A stretch of 64,000 nt of DNA from VXYL01 sp963422285 (GCA_963422285.2 CAXXJO010000001.1:1016079-1080078); one strand, 5' to 3'. Positions 1 through 9,561 are shown, counted from the stretch's first letter. Numbers and translations are program-made. Notes: generated by a model not told the origin, from the letters alone.

Positions 1-806
1 CAGATCGAGCAACCCGACGGCGGCAGCCGGGGCTTCCGCATGGTGGACATCGTGCGCGACATCGGCGCCGCTCCAGTGCGCATCTACCGTACCAAACACG
101 CCGCCACGGTGCCGCCCGTCCAAGAGGAGGCCCCGACCGCCAGCTGGACTTCCGACGCCTTGCTGGCACTGATCGATCACGAAAACATCGATTGCACATC
201 GGCAACCTGATCGGCGCCAACAATCTCAACCAGGATACGCGACCGAAATGGGGACAACTGAAGGCGTTCCTCGCTCGCCGCGCCAAGGGGCGCGCAATAT
301 CCTTCTCGCAGGCCAGCCAGACCACCACGGGATTCGCCGCGTACATGTACAAGGATCTCGACTTCGTCCCGATTCTGCTCGAGCCGGATCTGCAAGAATC
401 CAGCCAACCTCGCACCGTGGTCGACGAAGCTATCTGCCAGACCTTGCGCGAGCTTTGGTTCCGCTCCTGCGACGTATTCGTGATCAGCAACGACGGCGGC
501 TACCTCGCAGACCTGGAAAAGCTGCATCAAAGCGACCCCAGCTGGCAAATGGGACTCATCGGCTTCGTCGACGGCATGCATGGTTCCTATCGCGCCGCCG
601 ACTGGATCGACAAGATCGATCTCGAACGGGACGGCAAGGCGTTCACCTACCCGCTGCCGCGACCCTGTCTGCCGATGCGAGCGAACGACTTCGATCCTGT
701 CGCGATCCTTGGCTCATTGGACACTGCGGCCGACCCTGTCCACGAACATCCGCCCGAACAATCCGCAGCGGAGGATATCGACAGCGACTCCCTCGCCGCC
801 TCCTGA
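1..806 (+). pseudogene. NYN-domain (PIN-like RNase) protein, 5'-partial, frameshifted
   Basis: Two reading frames make one protein. The frame from base 1 ends with LIDHENID and hits a TGA at 208. The frame entered at about 192 continues with IGNLIGANN and runs to 806. Adding one base near 192 joins them. LIDHENID is the typical first strand of NYN/PIN-like nucleases, and the later VDEAI and VFVISNDGGYLADLEKL segments match the acidic metal-binding positions of that fold. NYN proteins are usually metal-dependent RNases. The 5' end lies outside the window. The single-base lesion could be true inactivation or a consensus error. Another, intact NYN gene lies at 51032-51787, with a different C-terminal domain. 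Confidence 0.6.
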
Positions 807-813
807 CGATGCT

Positions 814-1782
814 CTAGATTGTTAGCGACGGCTCGTCCAACGCGGCAAGCTGTTCCTTCAGCATCAGGATGTGCTCGCTCCAGTAGCGTGTTTCGCCGAA
901 CCCCGGGAACGCTGCCGGGAACGCCGGATCGTTCCAGCGCCTGCCGATCCACGCCGCATGATGCAGCATGCGCAGGGTGCGCAGCGGTTCGATCAGGCGG
1001 ATCTGGCGCCCGTCGAAGTCGTGGAAGACCTCGTAGGCGGCAACGAGATCCGAAAGCTGCCGACAGCAGTCGCTGCGATCGCCGGAGAGCAGCATCCACA
1101 GGTCCTGAATCGGCGGCCCTGTCATGGCGTCGTCGAAATCCACGAAGTTGGGCGCGTCGTAGCGCCACAGCAGGTTGCCCAGGTGGCAGTCGCCGTGCAG
1201 CCGAATCGCGTCGACGTCCCAAGCCACCGCCGCAATGCGCTCGATCAGCTGGGCCGTCACCGCCCGGTAGGCGTCGACCAGTTCGGCGTCGATGAAGCCG
1301 CTTGCCAGCAGGAATTCCGCCGATTCGATGCCGAATTCGGCGATGCTGAGTCGTCGCCGATAGCGGAAGGGCCTTGACGCGCCGACGGCGTGCAGGCGGC
1401 CGAGCGCATGACCGAGCACACCCAGCACCGCCGCATCCTCGACGTTGGGCGGACGCCCGGCCTGACGAGGGAACACCGCGTAGCGGAAGCCTTGGTGCTC
1501 GAACAGCGTCATGCCGTCCCGAACCATGGGCGCCACGCAAGGCAGCTCGGCCTCGCCCAGCTCGCGGATGAAGTCGTGCTCTTCGAGAATGGCCTCGTCG
1601 CTCCAGCGCTGGGGTCGGTAGAACTTGGCAACGACGGGCTCGCCGTCGTCGATGCCGAACTGGTAGACACGGTTCTCGTAGCTGTTCAGCGGCATCAGGC
1701 TGCCGTCCGCGCGCAAGCCGACGGCGTCGATGGCGTCCAGCGCGGTTTCCGGGGACAGCGCTGCGAACGGGATGTCAGACAT
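814..1782 (-). CDS. srkA: Stress response serine/threonine kinase SrkA (YihE/RdoA family)
   Basis: The 322-residue protein has the APH/choline-kinase-like fold of SrkA. The catalytic loop reads LHGDCHLGNLLW and the metal-binding segment NFVDFDDAMTGP. The N-terminal GLRADGSLMPLNSYENRVYQ and the FYRPQRWSDEAI segment are typical of this family. In E. coli SrkA phosphorylates Ser/Thr residues and counteracts stress-induced (Cpx, MazEF-linked) death. The start codon overlaps the end of modC by 8 bases, so it is read as the last gene of a modABC-srkA unit. Length is normal. The pairing with molybdate transport is unusual; in enterics srkA sits next to dsbA. Confidence 0.9.
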   Translation of the reverse strand: MSDIPFAALSPETALDAIDAVGLRADGSLMPLNSYENRVYQFGIDDGEPVVAKFYRPQRWSDEAILEEHDFIRELGEAELPCVAPMVRDGMTLFEHQGFRYAVFPRQAGRPPNVEDAAVLGVLGHALGRLHAVGASRPFRYRRRLSIAEFGIESAEFLLASGFIDAELVDAYRAVTAQLIERIAAVAWDVDAIRLHGDCHLGNLLWRYDAPNFVDFDDAMTGPPIQDLWMLLSGDRSDCCRQLSDLVAAYEVFHDFDGRQIRLIEPLRTLRMLHHAAWIGRRWNDPAFPAAFPGFGETRYWSEHILMLKEQLAALDEPSLTI

Positions 1783-2881
1783 CGCTGGTTCGCACGGCCA
1801 CGGATTTGATGAGCGCCTGCACGGCCAGACCCGGCATCAAGCCCAGCTCGTCGACGGAACGACGGGTGACTCGAGCCAGCAGGCATTGCCGCTCGGCGTC
1901 GCGACAGCGGACGCGCACCAGCACGGAGTCGTCTTGGCGGCGGATTTCGTCGATATCGCCATCGACGCGGTTGAGAATGCTGACGCCATCGACGCCGGCG
2001 GTGGCCAAGCTCACATCCCGCGCCGGAATATGCAGCAGGATGGGGGGCGAATTTCGCCCGACGCCCGCCAACATCGAGAGATCGCCGGGCACGTACAGCG
2101 TCGCCGTGCCGAACTTCAGTTCGGATAGCCGGTAGCAGGCGTCGAACGCTTGGAAGCGGCAGGCGATCACCGTGCCGGCATCGTCGCCGAGCAGCGGATT
2201 GTCGAACGACGTGGAGAACTCGGCAATGGACGCCACCGGCGTCACTTCCCCTTCGGCGGCTACCAGCGTCTGGTCGGCGATAGCGAGCACTTCCGCCAGG
2301 GAGTGCGAAACATAGACGATCGGCACCGCGTGGCGGCGACACAGGCCGTGCAAGTAGGGTGCGATTTCCCGGCGCGACCGAGGGTCCAAAGCCGACATCG
2401 GCTCGTCGAACAGCCACAGCTTGGCTGGCGATAGCAGCGTGCGTCCCAGCGCCACCCGCTGGCGCTGGCCGCCGGAAAGCTGGCGGGGGTGCTGGGCCAG
2501 CAGCGGCGCGAGTTCCAGGAAACCCACCACTTCGTCGAACGACAACCGTGCGCCGGGCCGCCGCGCGCTGGCCGCGAACTCCAGGTTGCGGCGCACGTTG
2601 AGATGCGGGAACAGCCGCGATTCCTGAAACACCGTTCCTACGGCCCGCCGATGCGCTGGCAGGCCCGGCGCTGGAGAAGCCGCGTCCTGCCAGCGCTCGC
2701 CATCGATGGCCACGGTCATTGGCGCCTCCGGTTCGAAGCCGGCGATCAGCCGCAGCAGCGTCGATTTGCCCGCTCCCGAAGCGCCCACCAGCGCCGCTAC
2801 GCCGTCAATGTCCAGATCGAGATCGGCGCGGAGCGTGAAATCCGCGCCGCGCACGAGCCGACCCTGCACTTGCAGCCTCAC
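1775..2881 (-). CDS. modC: Molybdate ABC transporter ATP-binding protein ModC
   Basis: This is the ATPase of the molybdate importer, 368 residues from a GTG that overlaps the modB stop (GTGA). Walker A is GASGAGKST, the ABC signature is LSGGQRQRVALGR, Walker B is LWLFDEPMSALD, and the switch His lies in YVSHS. After about residue 230 a Mop/TOBE-like domain follows, with LLHIPARDVSLA typical of ModC oxyanion-sensing C-termini. The frame stays open far upstream on this strand, but that part lies antisense-like over modB and modA and is not coding. Gene order A-B-C and the overlaps give strong support. Confidence 0.93.
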   Translation of the reverse strand: MRLQVQGRLVRGADFTLRADLDLDIDGVAALVGASGAGKSTLLRLIAGFEPEAPMTVAIDGERWQDAASPAPGLPAHRRAVGTVFQESRLFPHLNVRRNLEFAASARRPGARLSFDEVVGFLELAPLLAQHPRQLSGGQRQRVALGRTLLSPAKLWLFDEPMSALDPRSRREIAPYLHGLCRRHAVPIVYVSHSLAEVLAIADQTLVAAEGEVTPVASIAEFSTSFDNPLLGDDAGTVIACRFQAFDACYRLSELKFGTATLYVPGDLSMLAGVGRNSPPILLHIPARDVSLATAGVDGVSILNRVDGDIDEIRRQDDSVLVRVRCRDAERQCLLARVTRRSVDELGLMPGLAVQALIKSVAVRTSDV

Positions 2882-3546
2882 GGCAACCGCAGCCAGCGAT
2901 AGGTGCAGGTGAGCACCGCCAGAGAAAACGCCAGCAGCAGGGCGGCGATGACATGCGCCGCGCCGTAGTCGAGCATTTCCACGCGGTCGAACAGGGCGAT
3001 GGACAGCACCCGGGTCTCGCCGGGAATGTTGCCGCCGATCATCAGCACGGTGCCGAACTCGCCGACGGTATGAGCGAAGCCGAGCACCCCGGCGGCAAGC
3101 AGCGCCTTGCGATGCAGCGGCAGCACAAGGCGCAGGAAGCAGGCTGTCGGCGCCACGCCGAGACTGGCCGCGGCCTCCAGGAGATGCGCATCCGTGGTAC
3201 GAAAGGCACTCGCCAGCGGCCCGGTGACGAACGGCAGCGAATACACCAGCGAGCCCAACACCAGTCCCGTGAAAGTGAAGGCCAGCGGCACTCCCGCGAC
3301 AGCTTGGACGAGTGCGCCGAGCGGCCCGCTCGGCGCCATGAGCAGCAGCAAGTAGAAGCCGATCACCGTCGGCGGCAGCACCAGCGGCAATGCCACCAGT
3401 GCCTCCACCGGCGATCGCCACTTCGACCCGGTACGAGCGATCCACCAAGCCAGCGGCGGCGACGCCACCAGCAAGATGGCGGTGGTGACCAGCGCCAGCA
3501 ACGCCGTCACCAAAGCGGCCTGGGCGATATCGACGGCAACGGGCAT
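2878..3546 (-). CDS. modB: Molybdate ABC transporter permease ModB
   Basis: The 222-residue inner-membrane permease has five or six hydrophobic segments. The cytoplasmic EAAASLGVAPTACFLRLVLP loop is the conserved EAA motif that docks on ModC. The HTVGEFGTVLMIGGNIPGET segment is a ModB hallmark. The start ATG directly follows the modA TGA with no gap, and the stop overlaps the modC GTG, so the three genes are translationally coupled. Confidence 0.93.
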   Translation of the reverse strand: MPVAVDIAQAALVTALLALVTTAILLVASPPLAWWIARTGSKWRSPVEALVALPLVLPPTVIGFYLLLLMAPSGPLGALVQAVAGVPLAFTFTGLVLGSLVYSLPFVTGPLASAFRTTDAHLLEAAASLGVAPTACFLRLVLPLHRKALLAAGVLGFAHTVGEFGTVLMIGGNIPGETRVLSIALFDRVEMLDYGAAHVIAALLLAFSLAVLTCTYRWLRLP

Positions 3547-4230
3547 TCAACGGTAGCCCGCTTGCCGGATCAGTTGCTGCATCTCGTCGCTGGCGAGACG
3601 AGCAAGAAACGCCTGCGCCGCGGCTTCGGCACCGCTGCGCACCACCACCGCAGCCTGCTCGATGGGCGCGTACAGTTCTTCGGGAACGATCCAATAGCGA
3701 TCTGCGGAGATTTCCTGGGCGAGAATCTGCGCCAGCGCCACGAATGCCCCATCCGCCGCTCCGCTGCGAGCGAAGTGGAACGCCTGGGCCACGTTCAGCG
3801 CGGTGATCCGCCGCGGCGCCGCAGCGAGTTCCGCCAGCGCTTCGACCGCGGCTCGACCGTAGGGTGCCGTTTCGGGATTGGCGATGGCCACGCGCTTGTC
3901 CGCCGTCAGCCAGGACGGCCCAGGCACCCCGTGATTCGCCCACAGCACCAGTCGGCCGCGAGCATAGACGACCAGTCCCCGGGCCTTGCCGGCAGCGACG
4001 AGCGTCCGTGGCCTCGCTTGGTCCGCAGACAGGAACACGTCGAACGGCCGACCCTGGACGATCTGGGCGTACAGCAGACCGGAGGAGCCGTAGGTGGCCA
4101 CCACCTCGCCGGAATAGCCAGTCTCCACCGCCGCGAACGCGCCTTGGAAGTTCGACGCCACCGCAACTCGCAGCGGCTCGGCGGTACACAACGGCGCGGA
4201 AAGGACAACGATGCCGACGAGTAAGCGCAC
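3547..4230 (-). CDS. modA: Molybdate-binding periplasmic protein ModA
   Basis: This is the substrate-binding protein for molybdate or tungstate. I chose the GTG at 4228-4230, preceded by AAGGGA seven bases upstream; it gives a classic signal peptide (VRLLVGIVVLSAPLCTA) and a 227-residue protein. The mature part has VAVASNFQGAF, ATYGSSGLLYAQI and FDVFLSADQARP, the oxyanion-binding segments of ModA. The longer frame to 4317 would put 29 poorly matching residues before the signal peptide. First gene of modABC-srkA. Confidence 0.92.
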   Translation of the reverse strand: MRLLVGIVVLSAPLCTAEPLRVAVASNFQGAFAAVETGYSGEVVATYGSSGLLYAQIVQGRPFDVFLSADQARPRTLVAAGKARGLVVYARGRLVLWANHGVPGPSWLTADKRVAIANPETAPYGRAAVEALAELAAAPRRITALNVAQAFHFARSGAADGAFVALAQILAQEISADRYWIVPEELYAPIEQAAVVVRSGAEAAAQAFLARLASDEMQQLIRQAGYR

Positions 4231-4252
4231 CCGTCGATCCCTTGATAAGGGA

Positions 4253-4284
4253 GTTATATACAACAGTACCCTAGGAACTATAAC
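4253..4284. promoter_or_regulatory. Inverted repeat upstream of modA, possible ModE-like operator
   Basis: GTTATATA at 4253-4260 faces ACTATAAC at 4277-4284 (reverse complement GTTATAGT) across 16 bases. ModE half-sites have a similar TTATAT core, and ModE represses modABC in E. coli, but the spacing here is longer than the classic site and no modE is in the window. A second small hairpin (CCCTT-GAT-AAGGG, 4239-4250) overlaps the modA ribosome site. The role is inferred. Confidence 0.35.
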
Positions 4285-4671
4285 TAGCAATTGTGCCTTG
4301 AAAATTACACTATGCATCGTGTCTTGGATTCTGAAGTATATAGCTCCCTCTGATAAGCAGCGATCGTTGCAGTCTGTTGGCCGCTGGCGGCGAATTCAAG
4401 GCTCTGTCTCGCTTGTCCACAGGCGATTTCCTCTCGGGCCGGTTTTTGCGGTGCTCGGCGGAGCATCCTCGGCAGGAGCTTTGCGGTCTCGGTGCGATGG
4501 CAATCATGCGCAATTCGAACACTTGAAGCGAACTCGGGCAGCTCCCTGTACAGGGCATATTCGAAACCGGAAAACAGACGCTACCTAGAGACCGTATCTG
4601 CAGGGCAATGCTGGCAATCCTTCGAGAGCAATCCCGGCTAGAAGCCGACGCCCTTCCGTTCGCTCCAATCG
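4285..4671. other. Intergenic stretch without a supported gene
   Basis: This lies between the start of modA and the end of the CsgG-like gene. Open frames here are short, lack ribosome sites and show no family features. It is slightly more AT-rich than its surroundings near 4250-4350 and should hold the mod promoter. Confidence 0.5.
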
Positions 4672-5625
4672 CTAGAACAGCTTCCGTCGCTTTCTTTTCT
4701 CCTTGGTACGCCCCTTGGATTCGAGCGCCTGATTGGTGATTCGGGCCAGCATTCCGCGTTCGATACCCTGTCCATCTATGATGTTCGCCTTGGAGAAGCG
4801 GGGCTGGACCGAGGTCACCGACAACTTGCCGACAAGCTCTTCCTCGCGTCCTAGTTCTTCGCCGGTGTCCGGGTCCACGAACACCTCGCCCTGACTGAAC
4901 GCTTCAAGGACTTCACCGCCCGATAGCAGCCCTACGCCGTAGTTCAGCATGACTTCGCCGGTCGCCTGTACGCCCACGACTTTGATGGGGTAGATGCTCG
5001 TCACGACGGCGTTGGTGACGTTCTGCGCGGTCCTTCGCATGACTTCACCCAAAGCGCCGCTGGAATCCTTCCCTGTCGTGCTCGCTAGGCCTTCTATCTG
5101 GAACGTGCCGCCCTTGCTGACTTCCGCGCTCACCGTGTCCGCGAACCCGATGGCACCGGTCGCGACTTCCAGCACCCGGACATCCACCGACATCATCACT
5201 GTTTCGGAACCGCCAGAAAAGCGGCCGAAGTTGGACGTCTTCGCCCGCGTACCGTACTCGGTGATCGCGCCCGTCATGATGTAGTCCACTCCCTGAAGGT
5301 TGAAGCCGTCGCCTTCAAAACCGCCGGCGGCGACACCTTCTAGCGAGAGCCCCTGCTCTTCGAGTATCTCCGCCATGCGGTCCCGTTCGACGACGTTGAA
5401 CCTGTTGGTCTTGACGAGCGCCGTCGTCACCATGTCGCCGAACGCCCGCACGTCCTCCCGGACATCGCCGGCGAAGGCCCTGTACTGCTTGTTCTCGGAC
5501 GAATCCATCGCTCGGTACTCGATGCTACCCACCGCTATCGTCGCCTTCTGCGCAAACGACGGCGCAGTCAGGAACGCTGTCGCCGCCAACGCGGCGAGTA
5601 CTGCTTTCTTAGCTTGTTTCTTCAC
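4672..5625 (-). CDS. CsgG/HfaB-family secreted protein
   Basis: I start at the GTG at 5623-5625, which has GGGAGGGG a few bases upstream and gives 317 residues with an N-terminal signal peptide (AVLAALAATAFLTAPSFA). The body matches the CsgG N-terminal fold: TTALVKTNRFNVVERDRM, ILEEQGLSLEG and VDYIMTGAITEYG. CsgG makes the outer-membrane pore for curli, but this copy has no lipobox cysteine after the signal peptide, and no csgA, csgB, csgE or csgF lies nearby. It is therefore best read as a periplasmic or outer-membrane CsgG-like protein of unknown partner. The very basic end (KGRTKEKRKRRKLF) is unusual. Confidence 0.75.
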   Translation of the reverse strand: MKKQAKKAVLAALAATAFLTAPSFAQKATIAVGSIEYRAMDSSENKQYRAFAGDVREDVRAFGDMVTTALVKTNRFNVVERDRMAEILEEQGLSLEGVAAGGFEGDGFNLQGVDYIMTGAITEYGTRAKTSNFGRFSGGSETVMMSVDVRVLEVATGAIGFADTVSAEVSKGGTFQIEGLASTTGKDSSGALGEVMRRTAQNVTNAVVTSIYPIKVVGVQATGEVMLNYGVGLLSGGEVLEAFSQGEVFVDPDTGEELGREEELVGKLSVTSVQPRFSKANIIDGQGIERGMLARITNQALESKGRTKEKRKRRKLF

Positions 5626-6079
5626 TTGCCCCTCCCTTGCCTGTGTCGTCGTAACAACCCCACCCTTATAGGGTCGGTCGGTCGTGCGTAACGACATAGG
5701 CAAGATGAAGTTTCCCGCCCTTCGCCCAAAGCGGGCAGCCACTCTTCAACTGGAACCGGGTTGTTGCATTCGCTAGGCAAGCCGACTCGCCGACTTTCCT
5801 ATGTCGAAAACGCGAACGCGAGCATCGTTCAACAGAGGCCGGAAGTCAAGCTTGTTGCCGGCATGATGGATCGGTCGAGCGGGACGAAGGTTGTGCTCGG
5901 CAGCGGAAGCGTCAGTCAAGCATGCAATTTCCTATCGATTCGGCGCCTACATGCACCGAACGTTGGGCGACCGCAGCCAAAGCCGCAGTTCGACTCGATC
6001 GCTCGAGCAGGATCGAGTTTCGCTGGCGAAACAAAGAACTTGCCAAGCATCCGGAGAGGCGAGAGAAGTGCGGATCCGC
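5626..6079. other. Intergenic stretch without a supported gene
   Basis: About 450 bases between the CsgG-like start and the comF end. All frames are compositionally odd and none has family features or a good start. I see no tRNA or clear terminator here. Confidence 0.5.
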
Positions 6080-6811
6080 CTACCTTGAGGAGCCGAATCC
6101 AGCGCCAGCGGAAGACGTTTTCGCGGCCACCCAGACGTGGACTTCCTCGACGCCTGCCGCGCGCAGCGCCTCGGTGGCGGCGCGGACCGTGGCGCCGGTG
6201 GTGGTCACATCGTCCACCAGCGCCACCCGACCGGCCGGGATCGCCCGACTCATGGCGAACGCGCCGCGCACATTGCGCAGCCGGGCGCTGCGCGGCAGCG
6301 AGCGCTGCGGCGGCGCGTCGCGGATGCGCACGAGGCGTCCTTTCAGACGCGGCAGGGCCAGTGCGCGGCCCACCACGCCGGCCAGCAGTTCGGCTTGATT
6401 GAAGCCCCGTTGTCGCTGGCGTCTGCGAGCGAGCGGCATGGCAAGGAGCGCTTCGGGCAGGGGACGATGGGTGTAGCGGGCGGCGACGAAAGAGGCCAGC
6501 AGATTGCCCAGGATGCGCGCTTGCAGCAGGCCGTTGCCGGACTTCAAACCCTCGATCACGCTGGCCAGCGGCGGCGCATAGGCGAACGGCGCCACGGCAA
6601 GCGTCCACGGCGGCGGCGCGACAAGGCACGAGCCGCACACCGCGCCGGACGACGATTCGCCCTTTGCCGGCATCGGTTCCGCGCACATCGAACAGGCGCG
6701 ACGGTTGGTCTCGAACGCCTGCTCGCATTCCCGGCACAGGCCGATATCGCGGTTCGAACGTCGCCGGCACAGGATGCAGATGCCGGGAAAGAGAAGCGCC
6801 AGCGGATTCAT
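6080..6811 (-). CDS. comF: ComF family phosphoribosyltransferase-like protein
   Basis: The protein has about 243 residues from the ATG at 6809-6811, which overlaps the envC stop as ATGA; an in-frame ATG 36 bases upstream is the alternative. The N-terminus carries Cys pairs (CILCRR, CREC, CSMC, CGSC), a zinc-finger-like element. The C-terminal half is a PRTase domain with LVDDVTTTGAT as the PRPP loop and RRQRQRGFNQAELL, a ComF hallmark. ComF is needed for natural DNA uptake in several bacteria and acts in the cytoplasm. Third gene of gpmI-envC-comF. Confidence 0.9.
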   Translation of the reverse strand: MNPLALLFPGICILCRRRSNRDIGLCRECEQAFETNRRACSMCAEPMPAKGESSSGAVCGSCLVAPPPWTLAVAPFAYAPPLASVIEGLKSGNGLLQARILGNLLASFVAARYTHRPLPEALLAMPLARRRQRQRGFNQAELLAGVVGRALALPRLKGRLVRIRDAPPQRSLPRSARLRNVRGAFAMSRAIPAGRVALVDDVTTTGATVRAATEALRAAGVEEVHVWVAAKTSSAGAGFGSSR

Positions 6812-7983
6812 TGCGAAGCTGGCTTCGTCGGGTGCGACTGCAACCAAGCCAGCGGATCGACAGGCTTGCCGCGCTGGCGGATCTCGAAGTACAGGCCCGC
6901 CTCGAGTTGCCCGCCGCTCTGTCCTGCCGAGGCGATGGCCTCGCCGCTTTCCACCCGGTCGCCGAGGCTCTTGTAGAGGGCGTCCGCATAACCGTACAAC
7001 GACATCTGCTCATGGCCGTGATCGATGATGGCCAGCAGGCCGAAGCCGCGCAGCCAGTCGGCGAACACCACCCGACCGCCAGCGACGGCACGCACCTCGG
7101 CACCTGGCGGCGCCAGGAAGGCCACGCCCTGCCAGCGCATGCGCCCGCCAGCCCGGGGCTGGCCGAAACGACGATGCAGGCGGCCGTCCACTGGCCATGG
7201 CAGGTTGCCTCCGCCCTCGGCAAGGCGTCCCGAGCCGTTGGCGGATTCTCTTTTGGCGGCTGCCGGCTCGGCTTGCCGGCGAAGTTCCTCGATGAGAGCT
7301 TCGAGCCGTTGGCGGCTGCTCTCAAGCCGTTCGCGCTCCTTGCCCTTGTGCGACAGATCGGTCTGCAAACCGGCGATCAGGCGATGCCGACGCTCGCGCT
7401 CGGCAAGCAGTGCGGCGCGATCTCGGCCCACGGCGATACGGGCGTTTTCCAGGGCTTGGCGCTGGCCCTGCAGCTGCTCTTCATTCTGTGCAAGAGCCGC
7501 CAGGGTAGCGCGGAATTCGTCGATCGCGGCGAAGCGCGCCCGGATGAAATAGCCGTGGTAGCGCACCATGCGCTCGAACTCGGCCGGGTCTTCCTGGTTC
7601 AGCAGCATCTTCAGCCCGCCGCGATCCAGCAAGCGCCAAGCGTCGCGCAAGTGGTCGGCGATGCGTTGCGCTTGCTGGCGATGCCGCAGGTCCAAGACCT
7701 CGCGTTCGCTGGCTAGTTGCGCAAGGGCCGCGCGGGCTTGGTCGATGCGTGTGCCGAGGCTGCGGATTCGTTTGGCGGCAGCCGCGATGCCGCGGTCGGC
7801 GTCGGCTAGTTGCCGCTGCTGTCCGGCAAGCTTCTTGCCGGCATCGTCCAGCCAAGTGTCGAGCGCGTTTAGCCGTTCCACCACGGCGTCCAGTTCGCGC
7901 CCGGCGGTGGTCTCGTCTTGGGCGTTCGCCGCGAGAGCGAATGCCGCCGCCAGCAGCGGCGCGGAAAGCCAGTTCATCCGCAT
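6808..7983 (-). CDS. envC: Murein hydrolase activator EnvC
   Basis: The 391-residue protein has a signal peptide (APLLAAAFALAANA), a long coiled-coil region (about residues 25-250, rich in Glu, Arg, Leu, Ala) and a C-terminal LytM/M23 domain (about 275-385). Zinc-ligand positions are degenerate: WQGVAF stands where an active M23 enzyme has His-x-Gly-x-Asp, and LYFEIR where it has LHFEIR. Loss of catalysis is expected for EnvC, which activates the AmiA/AmiB amidases at the septum. Nine bases separate it from gpmI, as in many gammaproteobacteria. Confidence 0.9.
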   Translation of the reverse strand: MRMNWLSAPLLAAAFALAANAQDETTAGRELDAVVERLNALDTWLDDAGKKLAGQQRQLADADRGIAAAAKRIRSLGTRIDQARAALAQLASEREVLDLRHRQQAQRIADHLRDAWRLLDRGGLKMLLNQEDPAEFERMVRYHGYFIRARFAAIDEFRATLAALAQNEEQLQGQRQALENARIAVGRDRAALLAERERRHRLIAGLQTDLSHKGKERERLESSRQRLEALIEELRRQAEPAAAKRESANGSGRLAEGGGNLPWPVDGRLHRRFGQPRAGGRMRWQGVAFLAPPGAEVRAVAGGRVVFADWLRGFGLLAIIDHGHEQMSLYGYADALYKSLGDRVESGEAIASAGQSGGQLEAGLYFEIRQRGKPVDPLAWLQSHPTKPASQ

Positions 7984-7992
7984 ACGCCGCCG

Positions 7993-9561
7993 TCAGCGGC
8001 TGGCGATGGCAGCCGCCGGCGCGAAGGATGCATCGAGCAGCGGGCGGCCGGTCATCGCTGCCGGCGCGGCGATGTCCATGAGCGCCAGCAGAGTCGGCGC
8101 CACGTCGGCGAGCCGACCGTCGGCGGCGAAGCGAACGCGGCGCGGCCCGACGTAGACCAGGGGAACCAATGCCGAGGTATGCGCCGTATGCGGCTGGCCG
8201 GAATCGCCGTCCGCCATGCATTCGACGTTGCCGTGATCGGCGGTAATCAGACACTGCGAGCCAGTTCGAGGCAGGGCGCGGCAGATGCGGCCCAGGCATT
8301 CGTCCACCGTCTCCACGGCTCGCACCGCGGCGTCGAAGATGCCGGTGTGGCCCACCATGTCGCCATTGGCGTAGTTGCAGACGATGGCGTCGTAGCGGCA
8401 AGCGTCAATGGCGTCGATCAGGCGACGGGTGACTTCCGGGGCGCTCATGTCGGGCGCGAGATCGTAGGTCGCCACCTTGGGCGACGGCACGATGATGCGA
8501 TCCTCGCCCGGAAACGGCTGCTCCCGACCGCCGGAGAAGAAGTAGGTGACGTGGGGGTACTTCTCCGTCTCGGCGATGCGCAGCTGGGTCCTGCCAAGCT
8601 GCGCCAGGCGCTCGCCGAAGGTGGCGGCCAGTTGTGCCGGCGCGAACGCCGCCGGCACCGGAATATCGTCTGCGTACCGGGCCAGCGTTGCGAAGGCAGA
8701 CAAGTCCGCCCGGGCGCGGCGTTTGAAGCCGCAAAAATCGTCCGCCACGAATGCCTGCGCAAGCTGGCGGGCGCGGTCGGCGCGGAAGTTCATGAATACC
8801 ACGGCATCGCCGTCTTCGATCTTCACCGGCAGTTCGCCCAGCGGGTGGATGGCCGTGGGCTGCACGAACTCGTCGCTCTCTCCGCGCCCATAGGCGGCTT
8901 CCAACGCCGCCTCGGGAGTGTCGAAATGGAACGGCGCCTCGCCCCGTTGCAACAGGTTGTAGGTACGCTCGGTGCGCTCCCAGCGGGCATCGCGATCCAT
9001 GGCGTAGTAGCGACCGACAAGGGACGCGAGGATGCCAGGGGAGTGCGCGTCGAATCGCCGCAGCGAGGCGAGGGCGCTCCTCGGCGGGGTGTCTCGGCCA
9101 TCGAGAAAGGCGTGCAGGCGGACGCGACCAGCCCGTTCGCCTCGACTCGCCGCCATATCCACCAGAGCCTTGATGTGATCTTCGTGGCTATGTACGCCGC
9201 CGGGGGACAGCAGGCCAAGAACGTGCAGGGTGCGCCCGCGCTCGATGCTGGCGGCTATGGCCGCGTTCAGGGTTGCGTTGGCGCGGAATGCGCCGCTGGC
9301 GATGGCGCGGTCGATGCGCGTCAGTCCCTGGTGGACGACGCGGCCGGCGCCGATGTTCACATGGCCGACCTCGGAGTTGCCCATCTGTCCGTCGGGCAGC
9401 CCTACGGCCCCGCCCGAGGCGGCCAGCAGGGTCTTCGACGGACTGGCCCAGAGGCGGTCCCAAGTAGGGGTGCGAGCAGCGTGAATCGCGTTGCTTTCGA
9501 CGCTGTCCCGAATGCCCCAGCCGTCGAGCACGATGAGCAGGGTGGTGCGAGACTTCGACAT
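7993..9561 (-). CDS. gpmI: 2,3-bisphosphoglycerate-independent phosphoglycerate mutase
   Basis: At 522 residues this is full length for iPGM, which interconverts 3- and 2-phosphoglycerate using two Mn ions. VLDGWG near residue 13 supplies a metal Asp, GQMGNSEVGHVNIGAG carries the phosphorylated Ser63, and FLDGRDTPP, FMNFRADRAR, NYANGDMVGHTG and TADHGNVECM complete the alkaline-phosphatase-like site. It is the first gene of gpmI-envC-comF and diverges from the rhodanese gene across an 80-base gap. Confidence 0.96.
   Translation of the reverse strand: MSKSRTTLLIVLDGWGIRDSVESNAIHAARTPTWDRLWASPSKTLLAASGGAVGLPDGQMGNSEVGHVNIGAGRVVHQGLTRIDRAIASGAFRANATLNAAIAASIERGRTLHVLGLLSPGGVHSHEDHIKALVDMAASRGERAGRVRLHAFLDGRDTPPRSALASLRRFDAHSPGILASLVGRYYAMDRDARWERTERTYNLLQRGEAPFHFDTPEAALEAAYGRGESDEFVQPTAIHPLGELPVKIEDGDAVVFMNFRADRARQLAQAFVADDFCGFKRRARADLSAFATLARYADDIPVPAAFAPAQLAATFGERLAQLGRTQLRIAETEKYPHVTYFFSGGREQPFPGEDRIIVPSPKVATYDLAPDMSAPEVTRRLIDAIDACRYDAIVCNYANGDMVGHTGIFDAAVRAVETVDECLGRICRALPRTGSQCLITADHGNVECMADGDSGQPHTAHTSALVPLVYVGPRRVRFAADGRLADVAPTLLALMDIAAPAAMTGRPLLDASFAPAAAIASR

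Noticed and set aside
1775..4189. One 804-codon open frame covering modC, modB and modA on the minus strand
   Set aside because: Only the modC part has family motifs; the rest is a shadow in another frame of modB and modA, caused by high GC.
3547..4317. A 256-residue ModA starting at 4317
   Set aside because: The first 29 residues do not fit a signal peptide; the GTG at 4228-4230 has a good ribosome site and a normal signal sequence.
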